From HGM04593 sp045630965 (lineage in GTDB: Bacteria > Bacteroidota > Bacteroidia > Bacteroidales > Bacteroidaceae): a stretch of DNA of 39,601 nt. The stretch covers positions 1 through 39,601 of the forward strand of contig JAZQTU010000024.1 in assembly GCA_045630965.1 (NCBI GenBank). The letters run 5' to 3'. A program made the position numbers and the translations under genes. The notes beneath the pieces were generated by a model that saw nothing but the letters and a program-made list of their open reading frames with translations, searched no databases and was not told the origin of the DNA. This document shows, one piece after another, positions 8,159 through 16,241 of the stretch; within the stretch, counting starts at the first letter, position 1; each line of letters opens with the position of its first letter.

Positions 8159-9111
8159 AAACTAAAAGGCACCATAAGGAGCCATATTATATTAATGACA
8201 ACAAAATAATATCTCGAAAACAATGTATTTTTCAATGAATATATATATGTCAGCATAATGCCGGTAACAGGCAGACTCCATATATAATATATATTAAAAT
8301 CACTTCCACAAAGAAGTTCAAGCAGCAGAAGATAGGCTTCAAATAAAGCAAAGAAGCGCAGCCTTTTCCTCAACAATGGCTTGCCGGGCGATGCCGAACC
8401 GGAAAAGAGCAGAACAAAGGGAAGTAGAACAGACAGTTCTGCAAGCAAGACAATTGAACCGAACAACGAAGGAAACTGGAATTCAATAGACTTAAGATAC
8501 CCCAATGGAGCCTCAAAGAGACCCGCTGTACCTATTGTATCATGCAAAATATAATCAACGCCGAACAAGAACCAGTACGGTGTAAGCAACCCAAGCAGAA
8601 TAGCCAACACCTCCTTCACTCCCGCCAAAGACAACATTGCAACGTACAACACGAACGGTAGGAGCAACATAATGAAGGGTGGATACAGCATTGTCGCCAG
8701 CCCAAACAACAGAAACGCCGAGAACAAGGTATAACGGTTATCCTTTCCCTGAGTACATGAAAAAAGACGGTACAGCACAAGCAGAAACAAGAGCAACGAC
8801 AAAGCCGGCTCAACGCAACCATGTACAAAAATTGACACACCCGGCAAAAAGAGCAACAAAGGAAATTGCCATCTTATACGATGGTCAAATATATACAACG
8901 ACGACCATACTACTGCAGACACGGCAAAACAAGCGAACGTGATGCACCTTGACACCACGTTCCCTATTTCCAGACCATATACACATACATCGTTTACAGG
9001 ACGGTCAAACAACATCCCGACGAGCCACATTACAACCGACACGCCAAGAAGTACCAACGAGGTATACCTGCCCGATACGAAACGTCCCTGCAACGACTTA
9101 CTGTAAGTCAA
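8140..9111 (-). CDS. Multi-spanning membrane protein of unknown function
   Basis: Predicted integral membrane protein of 323 aa with about nine or ten hydrophobic segments spread over its whole length (for example residues 18-34, 52-72, 80-95, 100-113, 126-160 and 165-187). I do not recognise a catalytic motif. The reading frame starts with TTG at 9111, because the next codon but one upstream is a stop and the first in-frame ATG (residue 28) would cut into the first membrane helix; the alternative is a second TTG at residue 7. It overlaps purD by 14 bp and the YqaA-like gene by 19 bp, so its production is probably coupled to both. The gene is real by its length, overlaps and coding pattern; the function is not inferable. 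Confidence 0.8.
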   Translation of the reverse strand: MTYSKSLQGRFVSGRYTSLVLLGVSVVMWLVGMLFDRPVNDVCVYGLEIGNVVSRCITFACFAVSAVVWSSLYIFDHRIRWQFPLLLFLPGVSIFVHGCVEPALSLLLFLLVLYRLFSCTQGKDNRYTLFSAFLLFGLATMLYPPFIMLLLPFVLYVAMLSLAGVKEVLAILLGLLTPYWFLFGVDYILHDTIGTAGLFEAPLGYLKSIEFQFPSLFGSIVLLAELSVLLPFVLLFSGSASPGKPLLRKRLRFFALFEAYLLLLELLCGSDFNIYYIWSLPVTGIMLTYIYSLKNTLFSRYYFVVINIIWLLMVPFSLWLKHL

Positions 9112-10369
9112 AACCTATATCTCCTCTAAAATATTTCTTTTCGTAATTGATTGCATTGGCCGAACGGAATGACTTTTCAAGAGCCTCTTCGCGAGTTGCG
9201 CCATAAGAAACAGCTGCTATTACACGTCCGCCGGCAGTCACTACATTGCCATCCTTTTCAGCAGTACCGGCATGGAACAGGATACTCTCCTTTACATTCT
9301 CGAAGCCGGTCATGACAAATCCCTTTTCATACTCCTCGGGATAACCTCCTGAAACGAGCATCACGCAAACAGCATTACGCTCATCGAACTCAACTGTTGT
9401 ACCAGCCAATGTTCCTGCAGCCACCTTTTCAAAGAGTTCAACAATATCACTCTTAAGACGTAGCATCACCGATTCGGTTTCAGGGTCACCCATACGAACA
9501 TTGTACTCAATGACCATAGGTTCTCCCTCAACATTTATAAGGCCAAAGAAGATAAAGCCCTTATACAGCAACTCATCCTTTACAAGACCGTCAACAGTTG
9601 GTTTGATAATTCTATCCTCAACCTTTTTCATCCATTCGGGAGTAGCGAATGGTACCGGAGAGATAGAGCCCATACCACCGGTGTTCAGTCCGGTATTTCC
9701 CTCACCAATCCTCTTGTAGTCCTTTGCTTCGGGAAGTATAACATAGTCTTTACCGTCTGTCAACACAAATACAGAACATTCAATACCGTCAAGGAACTCC
9801 TCAATGACAACTGTTGCTGATGAATCGCCGAACATACCGTCGAACATCTCATCGAGGCTTTTCTTTGCCTCTTCAAGTGTAGAAAGGATAAGAACGCCCT
9901 TGCCAGCACAAAGACCGTCAGCCTTCAATACATATGGTGCTTTCAAACCCTCAAGGAAACGGTAAGCCTCTTCCTTTTCTGCTGCAGTAAATGCCTTGTA
10001 TGCCGCAGTAGGTATAGCATGACGTTGCATAAAGTCTTTTGCAAAACTCTTGCTACCTTCAAGTTCTGCAGCACCTTTGGTAGGTCCTATGACAGCAATA
10101 TTCTTGAGGCGCTCATCGGCCTGAAAATAGTCATATATACCCTTTACCAATGGATCCTCGGGACCAACCACAACCATTTGTACTCCATTTTCAAGAACAA
10201 ACGCAGCAATTGCTTCAAAGTCTGTAACCTTGATATTTACATTCTCTCCAACCTCCTTTGTTCCAGCATTACCCGGTGCGATATACAATTTCTCAACCTT
10301 TGGACTTTGAGCAATTTTCCATGCAAGGGCATGTTCGCGACCACCGCTACCTAAAAGCAATATTTTCAT
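9098..10369 (-). CDS. purD: Phosphoribosylamine--glycine ligase (GAR synthetase)
   Basis: Second step of de novo purine synthesis: ATP-dependent joining of phosphoribosylamine and glycine, in the cytosol. The 423-residue product begins with the Rossmann-like GSGGREHALAWK motif (7-18), contains the ATP-grasp domain with VLKADGLCAGKGV and EEFLDGIECSVF, and shows the GARS signature RMGDPETESVMLRL, where purine and metal-binding residues lie. Length is normal. It follows the rRNA methyltransferase gene by 19 nt and overlaps the next membrane-protein gene by 14 bp. Other purine genes in the window, purB and guaB, lie in separate operons. Confidence 0.97.
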   Translation of the reverse strand: MKILLLGSGGREHALAWKIAQSPKVEKLYIAPGNAGTKEVGENVNIKVTDFEAIAAFVLENGVQMVVVGPEDPLVKGIYDYFQADERLKNIAVIGPTKGAAELEGSKSFAKDFMQRHAIPTAAYKAFTAAEKEEAYRFLEGLKAPYVLKADGLCAGKGVLILSTLEEAKKSLDEMFDGMFGDSSATVVIEEFLDGIECSVFVLTDGKDYVILPEAKDYKRIGEGNTGLNTGGMGSISPVPFATPEWMKKVEDRIIKPTVDGLVKDELLYKGFIFFGLINVEGEPMVIEYNVRMGDPETESVMLRLKSDIVELFEKVAAGTLAGTTVEFDERNAVCVMLVSGGYPEEYEKGFVMTGFENVKESILFHAGTAEKDGNVVTAGGRVIAAVSYGATREEALEKSFRSANAINYEKKYFRGDIGFDLQ

Positions 10370-10388
10370 AGTTATGATTATTTAGCTA

Positions 10389-12026
10389 TTATTGATTCTT
10401 AACTCTTTTTCCGCCACGCAATGGTTTGAAATCACCCTGCTTGCGACCGTACTCCTTCTTGGCAGGCTTGCCTGCACGCGACTCCGGCTTACCACCGCGT
10501 GAGTATGGACGTGCATCGTCCCTTTTTCTATTGTCACGTGCAGCGGGGCGTCCCTCTCCACGAGCAGCACCGTTATATTTGCGTGGTGCGTCATTACCAC
10601 GTTCATTGTCACGACGTTCGTAATTGCGCGGTCTCTCATTATCGCGTTCGTTGTCACGACGCTCCTCGTTGTACTTTTTGCGCTGTACATTCTTTCGAGA
10701 CCTGTATGAATCAAAGTATGACTCCAATTCACGACGGCGACGCATTGACTCGCTATCAATCTCACTTGAGAAGTTGTCGGCTTCACGTTCCTTACGTGGA
10801 GGACGCTGTTCACCATCGGCACCGGTCAAGCGAGACTTGCGTTTTAGAGGAGCAAAATCTTTCTTCAAGGCATTGCCCTCATCACGGAATCCCTTATACT
10901 TTCCCTGGAAGAGTTCGTACTTGCGGAACTCGCAATCGAGATCACCATTGTACAACGGTATACGTGCCGAAGCCTTGAGACCGATAGAATCGAAACAGTC
11001 ATAACTGCTGCTTATTACCCACGCCTCGTTACCCTGGAAAGAGTGCTTTAGACGAGAACCCAGTTCCTTATATATGTTCAAAAGATTATCAAGTACAAGA
11101 CGCTCACCATAAGGAGGATTGACAATCATCATTGAACGCTCCGCTGGCTCAACAAAGTCCTTGATGTCACGACACTCAATCTCAATAATGTCGCCCATCA
11201 TTGCCGACTTTACATTACGGCGTGCACAAGCAACCATGCGACCGTCTACATCGTAACCGTATATCTTATGCTTGAATTCACGCTCTGCCGAATCATCCTC
11301 ATATATTGAGCGGAATAGGTCGCTGTCAAAATCTTTCCATTTTTCAAAGGCATATCCCTGACGGAACACACCCGGTGCAATATTGCGCGCAATGAGCGCA
11401 GCCTCAATGGGGATAGTACCAGAACCACACATTGGGTCGATAAGGTCACATTCGCCAGTCCAGCCCGTAAGCATGATCATACCGGCAGCGAGCACCTCAT
11501 TGATAGGAGCGGCACCAGTCTCGACACGATAGCCACGTCGATGCAATGACTCACCAGAACTGTCAAAGGCAAGAGTACAATCCTCGCCTGCAATATGAAT
11601 ATGGAATACAAGGTCTGGGTTATTGAGACGTACCGAAGGACGTCTGCCATGCTTCTCATTGAAATAATCGGCAATGGCATCCTTTACACGATATGCCACG
11701 AATTTCGAATGACGGAACACATCACTGTAAACCACAGAATCGACCGAGAATGTAGAACCCCAATCAAGATATTGTTCCCAATCAACTGCCTTTATAACCT
11801 CATATACCTCGTCGGCACTTGACGCCTTGAAGTGCATTATCGGTTTCAGAATACGGACTGCTGTACGAAGGTGGAAATTAGCCTTATACATAAGCGCCTT
11901 GTCACCTGTGAACGAAACCATACGACGTCCTATCTGGACGTTGTTTGCACCAAGAGCTACCAGCTCTTTTGCCAAGACCTCCTCAAGCCCCTGAAAGGTC
12001 TTTGCGATCATTTCAAATTCTCCCAT
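10389..12026 (-). CDS. THUMP-domain RNA methyltransferase (RlmL/YpsC-like) with basic disordered tail
   Basis: Probable 23S rRNA N2-guanine methyltransferase of the RlmL N-terminal-half/YpsC family. Residues 1-165 carry the THUMP RNA-binding region (MIAKTFQGLEEVLAKEL start); the methyltransferase domain follows, with the SAM-binding DPMCGSGT motif at 197-204 and the catalytic NPPYG at 303-307. The folded protein should end near 380. Residues about 385-545 are a highly charged, low-complexity extension rich in R, N, D, E, K and G, with two 15-residue repeats at 456-485. Tails of this kind on RNA enzymes in this phylum probably increase RNA binding (inference). First gene of a run continuing into purD 19 nt downstream. 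Confidence 0.92.
   Translation of the reverse strand: MGEFEMIAKTFQGLEEVLAKELVALGANNVQIGRRMVSFTGDKALMYKANFHLRTAVRILKPIMHFKASSADEVYEVIKAVDWEQYLDWGSTFSVDSVVYSDVFRHSKFVAYRVKDAIADYFNEKHGRRPSVRLNNPDLVFHIHIAGEDCTLAFDSSGESLHRRGYRVETGAAPINEVLAAGMIMLTGWTGECDLIDPMCGSGTIPIEAALIARNIAPGVFRQGYAFEKWKDFDSDLFRSIYEDDSAEREFKHKIYGYDVDGRMVACARRNVKSAMMGDIIEIECRDIKDFVEPAERSMMIVNPPYGERLVLDNLLNIYKELGSRLKHSFQGNEAWVISSSYDCFDSIGLKASARIPLYNGDLDCEFRKYELFQGKYKGFRDEGNALKKDFAPLKRKSRLTGADGEQRPPRKEREADNFSSEIDSESMRRRRELESYFDSYRSRKNVQRKKYNEERRDNERDNERPRNYERRDNERGNDAPRKYNGAARGEGRPAARDNRKRDDARPYSRGGKPESRAGKPAKKEYGRKQGDFKPLRGGKRVKNQ
10572..10661 (-). repeat. Two in-frame 45-bp imperfect tandem repeats in the methyltransferase tail
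   Basis: Residues 456-470 (RRDNERDNERPRNYE) and 471-485 (RRDNERGNDAPRKYN) align without gaps, with 10 of 15 positions identical. At the DNA level the 5' parts of the units (around 10641-10661 and 10596-10616) are almost identical. The pattern suggests growth of the tail by slippage or unequal exchange. Confidence 0.75.
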
Positions 12027-12135
12027 AAAACTGTCAAAAAGATATCAGGAAAAAAGCTTCCCAAATATTTTACAAAGTAACAAAAAAAAGCGATGCAAAT
12101 CAATAGGGGAGGCCCGATATTTGGATTTGCATAAC

Positions 12136-12174
12136 AATATGGCATGACAGAGACAACCTCTATCATGCCATATT
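12136..12174 (-). terminator. Long hairpin spanning the stop codon of the guanylyltransferase gene
   Basis: A 12-bp perfect stem (12136-12147 with 12163-12174) extended by an inner AGAG/CTCT pairing. The stop codon TGA (12163-12165) is inside the downstream arm of the DNA. The minus-strand sequence after the stem has no clear T-run, so this could be a weak or Rho-assisted terminator or an mRNA-stabilising 3' structure. Confidence 0.5.
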
Positions 12175-13248
12175 CTCGCCTATCTTCATCTTGGCATCGT
12201 TAAGAAACTTTCGTATATCACGTTCGTTACCCTTCTTGCAAATCATAAGCACATCATCGGTATCTACGACAACAAGGTCTTCCACACCTTGCATCACAAC
12301 CAGTTTGTTTTTGGGAAGTACCACCATATTGTCATGGCTGTCGTACTTCAATGTCTTGCAACCCAAGAACACATTACCGTCACAGTCCTTGGGGAGAGTA
12401 CCATAAAGAGTATCCCATGTTCCAATATCGGCCCAACCGAACTCCCCTACAGCCATATGCACATTGTCGGCACGCTCCATGACCGTCATATCAAAGGAAG
12501 CCGTAGGAAACGAGGTATAGAGTTCATACGCCTGCTTACGGCGCTGCGCACGGTCAGGTATACGTTCATATATATCCTCAAGCACACCCATCATTTCGGG
12601 CAAGCAACGCGACATGGTGTCTATTATAGACTGGACATTCCATATATATATGCCTGAGTTCCAATAGAACTCACCGCTATCCACAAACACGCGCGCAAAT
12701 TCTATAGCCGGTTTCTCGGTAAATGTCCTCACCTTGTAGAAAAGCCCGTCCACGATATCTCCTTCGGCCTGAATATAGCCGTAACGGGTTTCGGGGCACG
12801 ACGGTTTTATTCCTATGACCACAAGTTTATCACTGTCGGTAACAAAATCAAAACCACGGCTCACAGTCTCAATGAATTTATCCTCGTTAAGAACCAACTG
12901 GTCACTCTGCGCAACAACAATATTGGCTTTTGGATTAAGAGCGCGTATATGACATGCAAGATTGGCAATGCTTGGAGCTGTTCCGCGGAAAGCCGGCTCG
13001 TGCACCACCCTCTCCCTAGGCACATCGGGCAACTGTTCATGCACCATGGAGGTATAATCGACATGTGTTGATATTATTATATTTTCTGGCGGAACTATAC
13101 GCGAATACCTGTCATATGTCTGTTGCAACAGAGTTCTGCCACAGCCCAGAACATCCAGAAACTGCTTTGGGCAAGCCTTACGGCTCATAGGCCACAGACG
13201 CGTACCCAAACCACCAGCCATTATAACGCAATAATTATTACTGTTCAT
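12163..13248 (-). CDS. Mannose-1-phosphate guanylyltransferase
   Basis: Makes GDP-mannose from mannose-1-phosphate and GTP in the cytosol, feeding mannose and fucose into surface glycans. The 361-residue product opens with the nucleotidyltransferase signature AGGLGTRLWPMSRKACPKQF (11-30), has the VAQSDQLVL metal-site segment and the TFTEKP sugar-phosphate motif. It is the single-domain form without the C-terminal isomerase cupin of bifunctional ManC enzymes. An in-frame GTG two codons upstream (13254) is possible, but the ATG at 13248 matches the family start MNxNNYCVIMAGG. It stands alone between the asnS terminator and the methyltransferase gene. No phosphomannomutase or GDP-mannose dehydratase lies nearby. 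Confidence 0.94.
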   Translation of the reverse strand: MNSNNYCVIMAGGLGTRLWPMSRKACPKQFLDVLGCGRTLLQQTYDRYSRIVPPENIIISTHVDYTSMVHEQLPDVPRERVVHEPAFRGTAPSIANLACHIRALNPKANIVVAQSDQLVLNEDKFIETVSRGFDFVTDSDKLVVIGIKPSCPETRYGYIQAEGDIVDGLFYKVRTFTEKPAIEFARVFVDSGEFYWNSGIYIWNVQSIIDTMSRCLPEMMGVLEDIYERIPDRAQRRKQAYELYTSFPTASFDMTVMERADNVHMAVGEFGWADIGTWDTLYGTLPKDCDGNVFLGCKTLKYDSHDNMVVLPKNKLVVMQGVEDLVVVDTDDVLMICKKGNERDIRKFLNDAKMKIGENMA

Positions 13249-13380
13249 TGCCACATTTTTATTTCATACCGCGAGTATAACATTTTTATCGCAGAATAAA
13301 AAGCATTTAAGTTTCTTTTACACAATGGGAGGGTAAACAGCAGAACGGCAAAAGAATACAAATATTGTCACAATAACTAT

Positions 13381-13484
13381 AGTAGCGGAGCTACCAGCAC
13401 TTGTATTGCGAACCATGTCATTCTGAAAATGAGCAACGAGGAACGTATTGAGGAAAACTGATATGCTAGACCAAGATTATTCCC
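13381..13484. other. Non-coding spacer that looks like a degenerate intergenic repeat
   Basis: Between the guanylyltransferase gene and the asnS terminator there is no plausible gene. The segment contains a small inverted repeat (GTAGC/GCTAC, 13382-13394) followed by a CATTCTGA-nnn-GAG-nnn-CGAGGAACG-type string that resembles short dispersed intergenic repeats found in Bacteroidetes genomes. Only one copy occurs in this window, so the identification rests on resemblance. Confidence 0.3.
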
Positions 13485-13485
13485 C

Positions 13486-13535
13486 AAAAAACGAAATAGG
13501 TTTTGATTGGAAAATCAAAACCTATTTCGATATCT
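13486..13535 (-). terminator. Strong terminator after asnS
   Basis: Perfect 16-bp stem (13493-13508 with 13513-13528) and GGAA loop. On the minus strand it lies 15 nt past the asnS stop and is followed by TTTTTTGGGG. On the plus strand it is followed by a T-rich run, so it can work in both directions. Confidence 0.92.
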
Positions 13536-13543
13536 TCTTTTTT

Positions 13544-14947
13544 TTAGAATTCCGCGTTATTTGGAGTACGTGGGAAAGGTATCACGTCACGAATATTCGA
13601 CATACCTGTCACGAAGAGCAATAGACGCTCAAAACCGAGACCGAAACCAGAGTGAGGGCATGAGCCATAACGGCGGGTGTCAAGATACCACCACATATCC
13701 TTCATTGGGATATTCATCTCTTCGATACGTGTCAACAACTTGTTGTAATCAGCCTCACGCTCCGATCCACCGATGATTTCACCGATTTTTGGGAAGAGTA
13801 CGTCCATTGCACGTACAGTCTTGCCATCCTCGTTCTGCTTCATGTAGAATGCCTTGATATCCTTTGGATAGTCGGTAAGGATTACAGGACGCTTGAAGTG
13901 TGTCTCAACAAGATAACGCTCATGCTCCGATGCCAAGTCTACACCCCAATAAACAGGGAACTCGAACTTATGACCTGCAGCTACAGCATCCTCAAGGATC
14001 TTGATACCGTCAGTATAGCTCAAACGAACGAATTCTGTATTCACGATTGAACGTAAGCGCTCAATAAGTTCCTTGTCGAACATGTTATTGAGGAATGTAA
14101 TATCCTCCAAGCAGTTGTCAAGTGCCCACTGTACACAATACTTGATAAACTCCTCAGCAAGTTCCATATTGTCATAGATGTCATTGAAGGCAACCTCGGG
14201 CTCAATCATCCAGAACTCAGCAAGGTGACGTGGGGTGTTTGAGTTTTCGGCACGGAATGTAGGACCGAATGTATATATCGCGCCCAATGCTGTAGCAGCC
14301 AACTCACCTTCAAGCTGACCTGACACTGTAAGGCTTGCCTGCTTGCCGAAGAAGTCGTTGTCATAGATTATGCTACCATTCTCGTCCTTCTTCAAGTCGT
14401 AAAGGTTCATTGTTGTAACCTGGAACATCTGACCGGCACCCTCACAATCCGAAGCTGTTATCAGCGGAGTGTGGAAATAGTAGAAACCTTTGTCATGGAA
14501 GAACTTATGTATGGCATAAGCCATGTTATGACGTATGCGGAACACTGCGCCGAATGTGTTTGTACGAGGACGCAAGTGAGCCACTGTACGCATGAACTCC
14601 ATTGTCTGACCCTTTTTCTGCAAAGGATATGTACTGTCACAAGCACCGAGCAACTCAATTTCTGTAGCCTGTATCTCAACTGACTGACCGCCACCGATTG
14701 ACTCAACCAACATACCGTTTACGCTCAAGCATGCACCTGTAGTAAACTGCTTTACAAGTTCCTCATCGAATTTGTCAGCGTCAATTACAACCTGAACATT
14801 ATTTATTGTAGAACCGTCATTTAGTGCAACAAAAGCGACCTGTTTGCTACTACGACGGGTTCTGACCCATCCTTTTACATTTACCTCAACACCGGCTTCT
14901 TTACTTTTGAGAAGGTCGGAAATTCTTGTACGTTTTATCGTTTTCAT
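13544..14947 (-). CDS. asnS: Asparaginyl-tRNA synthetase
   Basis: Class IIb aminoacyl-tRNA synthetase that charges tRNA-Asn in the cytosol. The 467-residue product has an N-terminal OB-fold anticodon-binding domain (about 17-105, VNVKGWVRTRRSSKQVAFVALNDGS split over strands) and a class II catalytic core: motif 2 in FRAENSNTPRHLAEFWMIEPE and motif 3 in GFGLGFERLLLFVTG near the C-terminus, ending PFPRTPNNAEF. Asn specificity rather than Asp is supported by the RTNTFGAVFRIR and PRTPNNAEF segments. It is the third gene of the purB-rluB-asnS run, 48 nt after the pseudouridine synthase gene, with a strong terminator just behind it. Confidence 0.96.
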   Translation of the reverse strand: MKTIKRTRISDLLKSKEAGVEVNVKGWVRTRRSSKQVAFVALNDGSTINNVQVVIDADKFDEELVKQFTTGACLSVNGMLVESIGGGQSVEIQATEIELLGACDSTYPLQKKGQTMEFMRTVAHLRPRTNTFGAVFRIRHNMAYAIHKFFHDKGFYYFHTPLITASDCEGAGQMFQVTTMNLYDLKKDENGSIIYDNDFFGKQASLTVSGQLEGELAATALGAIYTFGPTFRAENSNTPRHLAEFWMIEPEVAFNDIYDNMELAEEFIKYCVQWALDNCLEDITFLNNMFDKELIERLRSIVNTEFVRLSYTDGIKILEDAVAAGHKFEFPVYWGVDLASEHERYLVETHFKRPVILTDYPKDIKAFYMKQNEDGKTVRAMDVLFPKIGEIIGGSEREADYNKLLTRIEEMNIPMKDMWWYLDTRRYGSCPHSGFGLGFERLLLFVTGMSNIRDVIPFPRTPNNAEF

Positions 14948-14968
14948 ACGATTGTTGTGTTATATAAA

Positions 14969-14983
14969 CATGCCCGGGGCATG
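14969..14983 (-). terminator. Small GC-rich hairpin between rluB-type gene and asnS
   Basis: CATGCC/GGCATG stem with a three-base loop, followed on the minus strand by TTTATAT. It lies 12 nt after the pseudouridine synthase stop and 21 nt before asnS. It may be a weak or partial terminator that lowers read-through into asnS, or merely a structured spacer. Confidence 0.4.
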
Positions 14984-14995
14984 CTGTTTTGTTTA

Positions 14996-16195
14996 TTATT
15001 CGTAAGCGCCCATGCGCAACATATTAACTTCTTTGTCTGTAAGATAACGCCAATCGCCACGACGAAGATTCTTCTTTGTCAAACCTGCGAAAAGCACACG
15101 GTCGAGTTTGTTTACCCTGTAGCCGAGGTGCTCGAGCATACGACGCACGATACGGTTCTTTCCAGAGTGTATCTCAATACCGATCTGCGAGCGGTCAGCC
15201 TCATTTACATATGTAACCTCATCGGCATATACCGGGCCGTCCTCAAGTTCAATACCGTTCACGAGAAGATCCATGTCGGACATTGCAACGTTCTTGTCAC
15301 AAGTAACGTGATAGATTTTCTTCTTCATGAATTTGGGATGAGTAAGCTTTGCAGCCATATCTCCGTCATTGGTAAGCAAAAGCACACCTGTGGTATTCCT
15401 GTCAAGACGTCCTACCGGATAGATACGTTCCTTACCGATACCGCGCAGACAATCAAGGACTGTCTTACGTTCCTGGGGGTCGTCTACAGTTGTCACGCAA
15501 TCCTTGGGCTTGTTAAGAAGAACATATACCTTACGTTCAGGATTGATACGCTCGCCGTTGAAACGTACATCATCGTTCGGCGACACCTTTGTACCTAATT
15601 CTGTAACGGCAACACCGTTTACTGTTATAAGACCTGCACCAATATAGTTGTCAGCCTCACGACGTGAGCATATACCTGCATTGGAAAGGAACTTGTTAAG
15701 ACGCAACGGAGCATTAGGGTCAAGCATAGCCTCCTTGTATGCTGCACGTTTCTTTGCGCTGTATTTTGCATTTGGGTCATAAGCACCCTTTCTGTTCACC
15801 TTATTGCCGTAACCGCCACGACGCTCTGCACCATAATTGTTCGCAGTTTCGCCACCTGCACGATAGTTGTTCTTGCGGAAACCACCTGTACGTGTTTCAC
15901 CAGCAGCAGGACGTGACTCACCGGCATAACGGTTATAAGAACCTCTTTCACCTCCGAAACGGTTACCGTCGAAGTCACGGGCATTACGGTCGTATGACCT
16001 TCTGTTACCAAAATTTGCACGGGCCTCGCCATCGCGGTTTGTACGACCGTACTGTGGACGTTCTTCACCGTTTGCATTGAAATGAGGACGTCTCTTCAAT
16101 CTGTTGTCACTGCCGAAATTGGGATTGAAAGATGCTCTTTCACCATTTCCGCGTGGAGCGCCACCATTGTTGCGCTTGTTTCTAAAATCATTCAT
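14996..16195 (-). CDS. RluB/RsuA-family rRNA pseudouridine synthase with basic disordered N-terminus
   Basis: Converts a uridine in ribosomal RNA to pseudouridine. The folded part begins near residue 164 with an S4 RNA-binding domain (LRLNKFLSNAGICSRREADN), followed by the synthase domain with GRLDRNTTG at 262-270 (catalytic D265) and the KNRIVRRMLEHLGYRV segment. The order fits the RluB/RluE/RsuA branch; RluB (23S U2605) is most likely but not proven. Residues 1-155 are low complexity, rich in R, G, N and Y, with many RG and NR pairs, and have no counterpart in the E. coli enzymes. The start is kept at 16195 because no stop or better start interrupts the extension. It lies between purB (46 nt upstream) and asnS (48 nt downstream). 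Confidence 0.93.
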   Translation of the reverse strand: MNDFRNKRNNGGAPRGNGERASFNPNFGSDNRLKRRPHFNANGEERPQYGRTNRDGEARANFGNRRSYDRNARDFDGNRFGGERGSYNRYAGESRPAAGETRTGGFRKNNYRAGGETANNYGAERRGGYGNKVNRKGAYDPNAKYSAKKRAAYKEAMLDPNAPLRLNKFLSNAGICSRREADNYIGAGLITVNGVAVTELGTKVSPNDDVRFNGERINPERKVYVLLNKPKDCVTTVDDPQERKTVLDCLRGIGKERIYPVGRLDRNTTGVLLLTNDGDMAAKLTHPKFMKKKIYHVTCDKNVAMSDMDLLVNGIELEDGPVYADEVTYVNEADRSQIGIEIHSGKNRIVRRMLEHLGYRVNKLDRVLFAGLTKKNLRRGDWRYLTDKEVNMLRMGAYE

Positions 16196-16241
16196 CTGAA
16201 AATATATTTACGAACCTCACGGTCCAAATTAAATCAGTTTA

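Noticed and set aside
10500..10680. Repetitive DNA first suspected of being a CRISPR or other array
   Set aside because: The periodicity is in frame with codons of the methyltransferase tail and units are adjacent without spacers.
14957..15598. A 213-codon plus-strand open frame opposite the pseudouridine synthase gene
   Set aside because: Antisense to a clear gene with catalytic motifs; no independent signals for expression.
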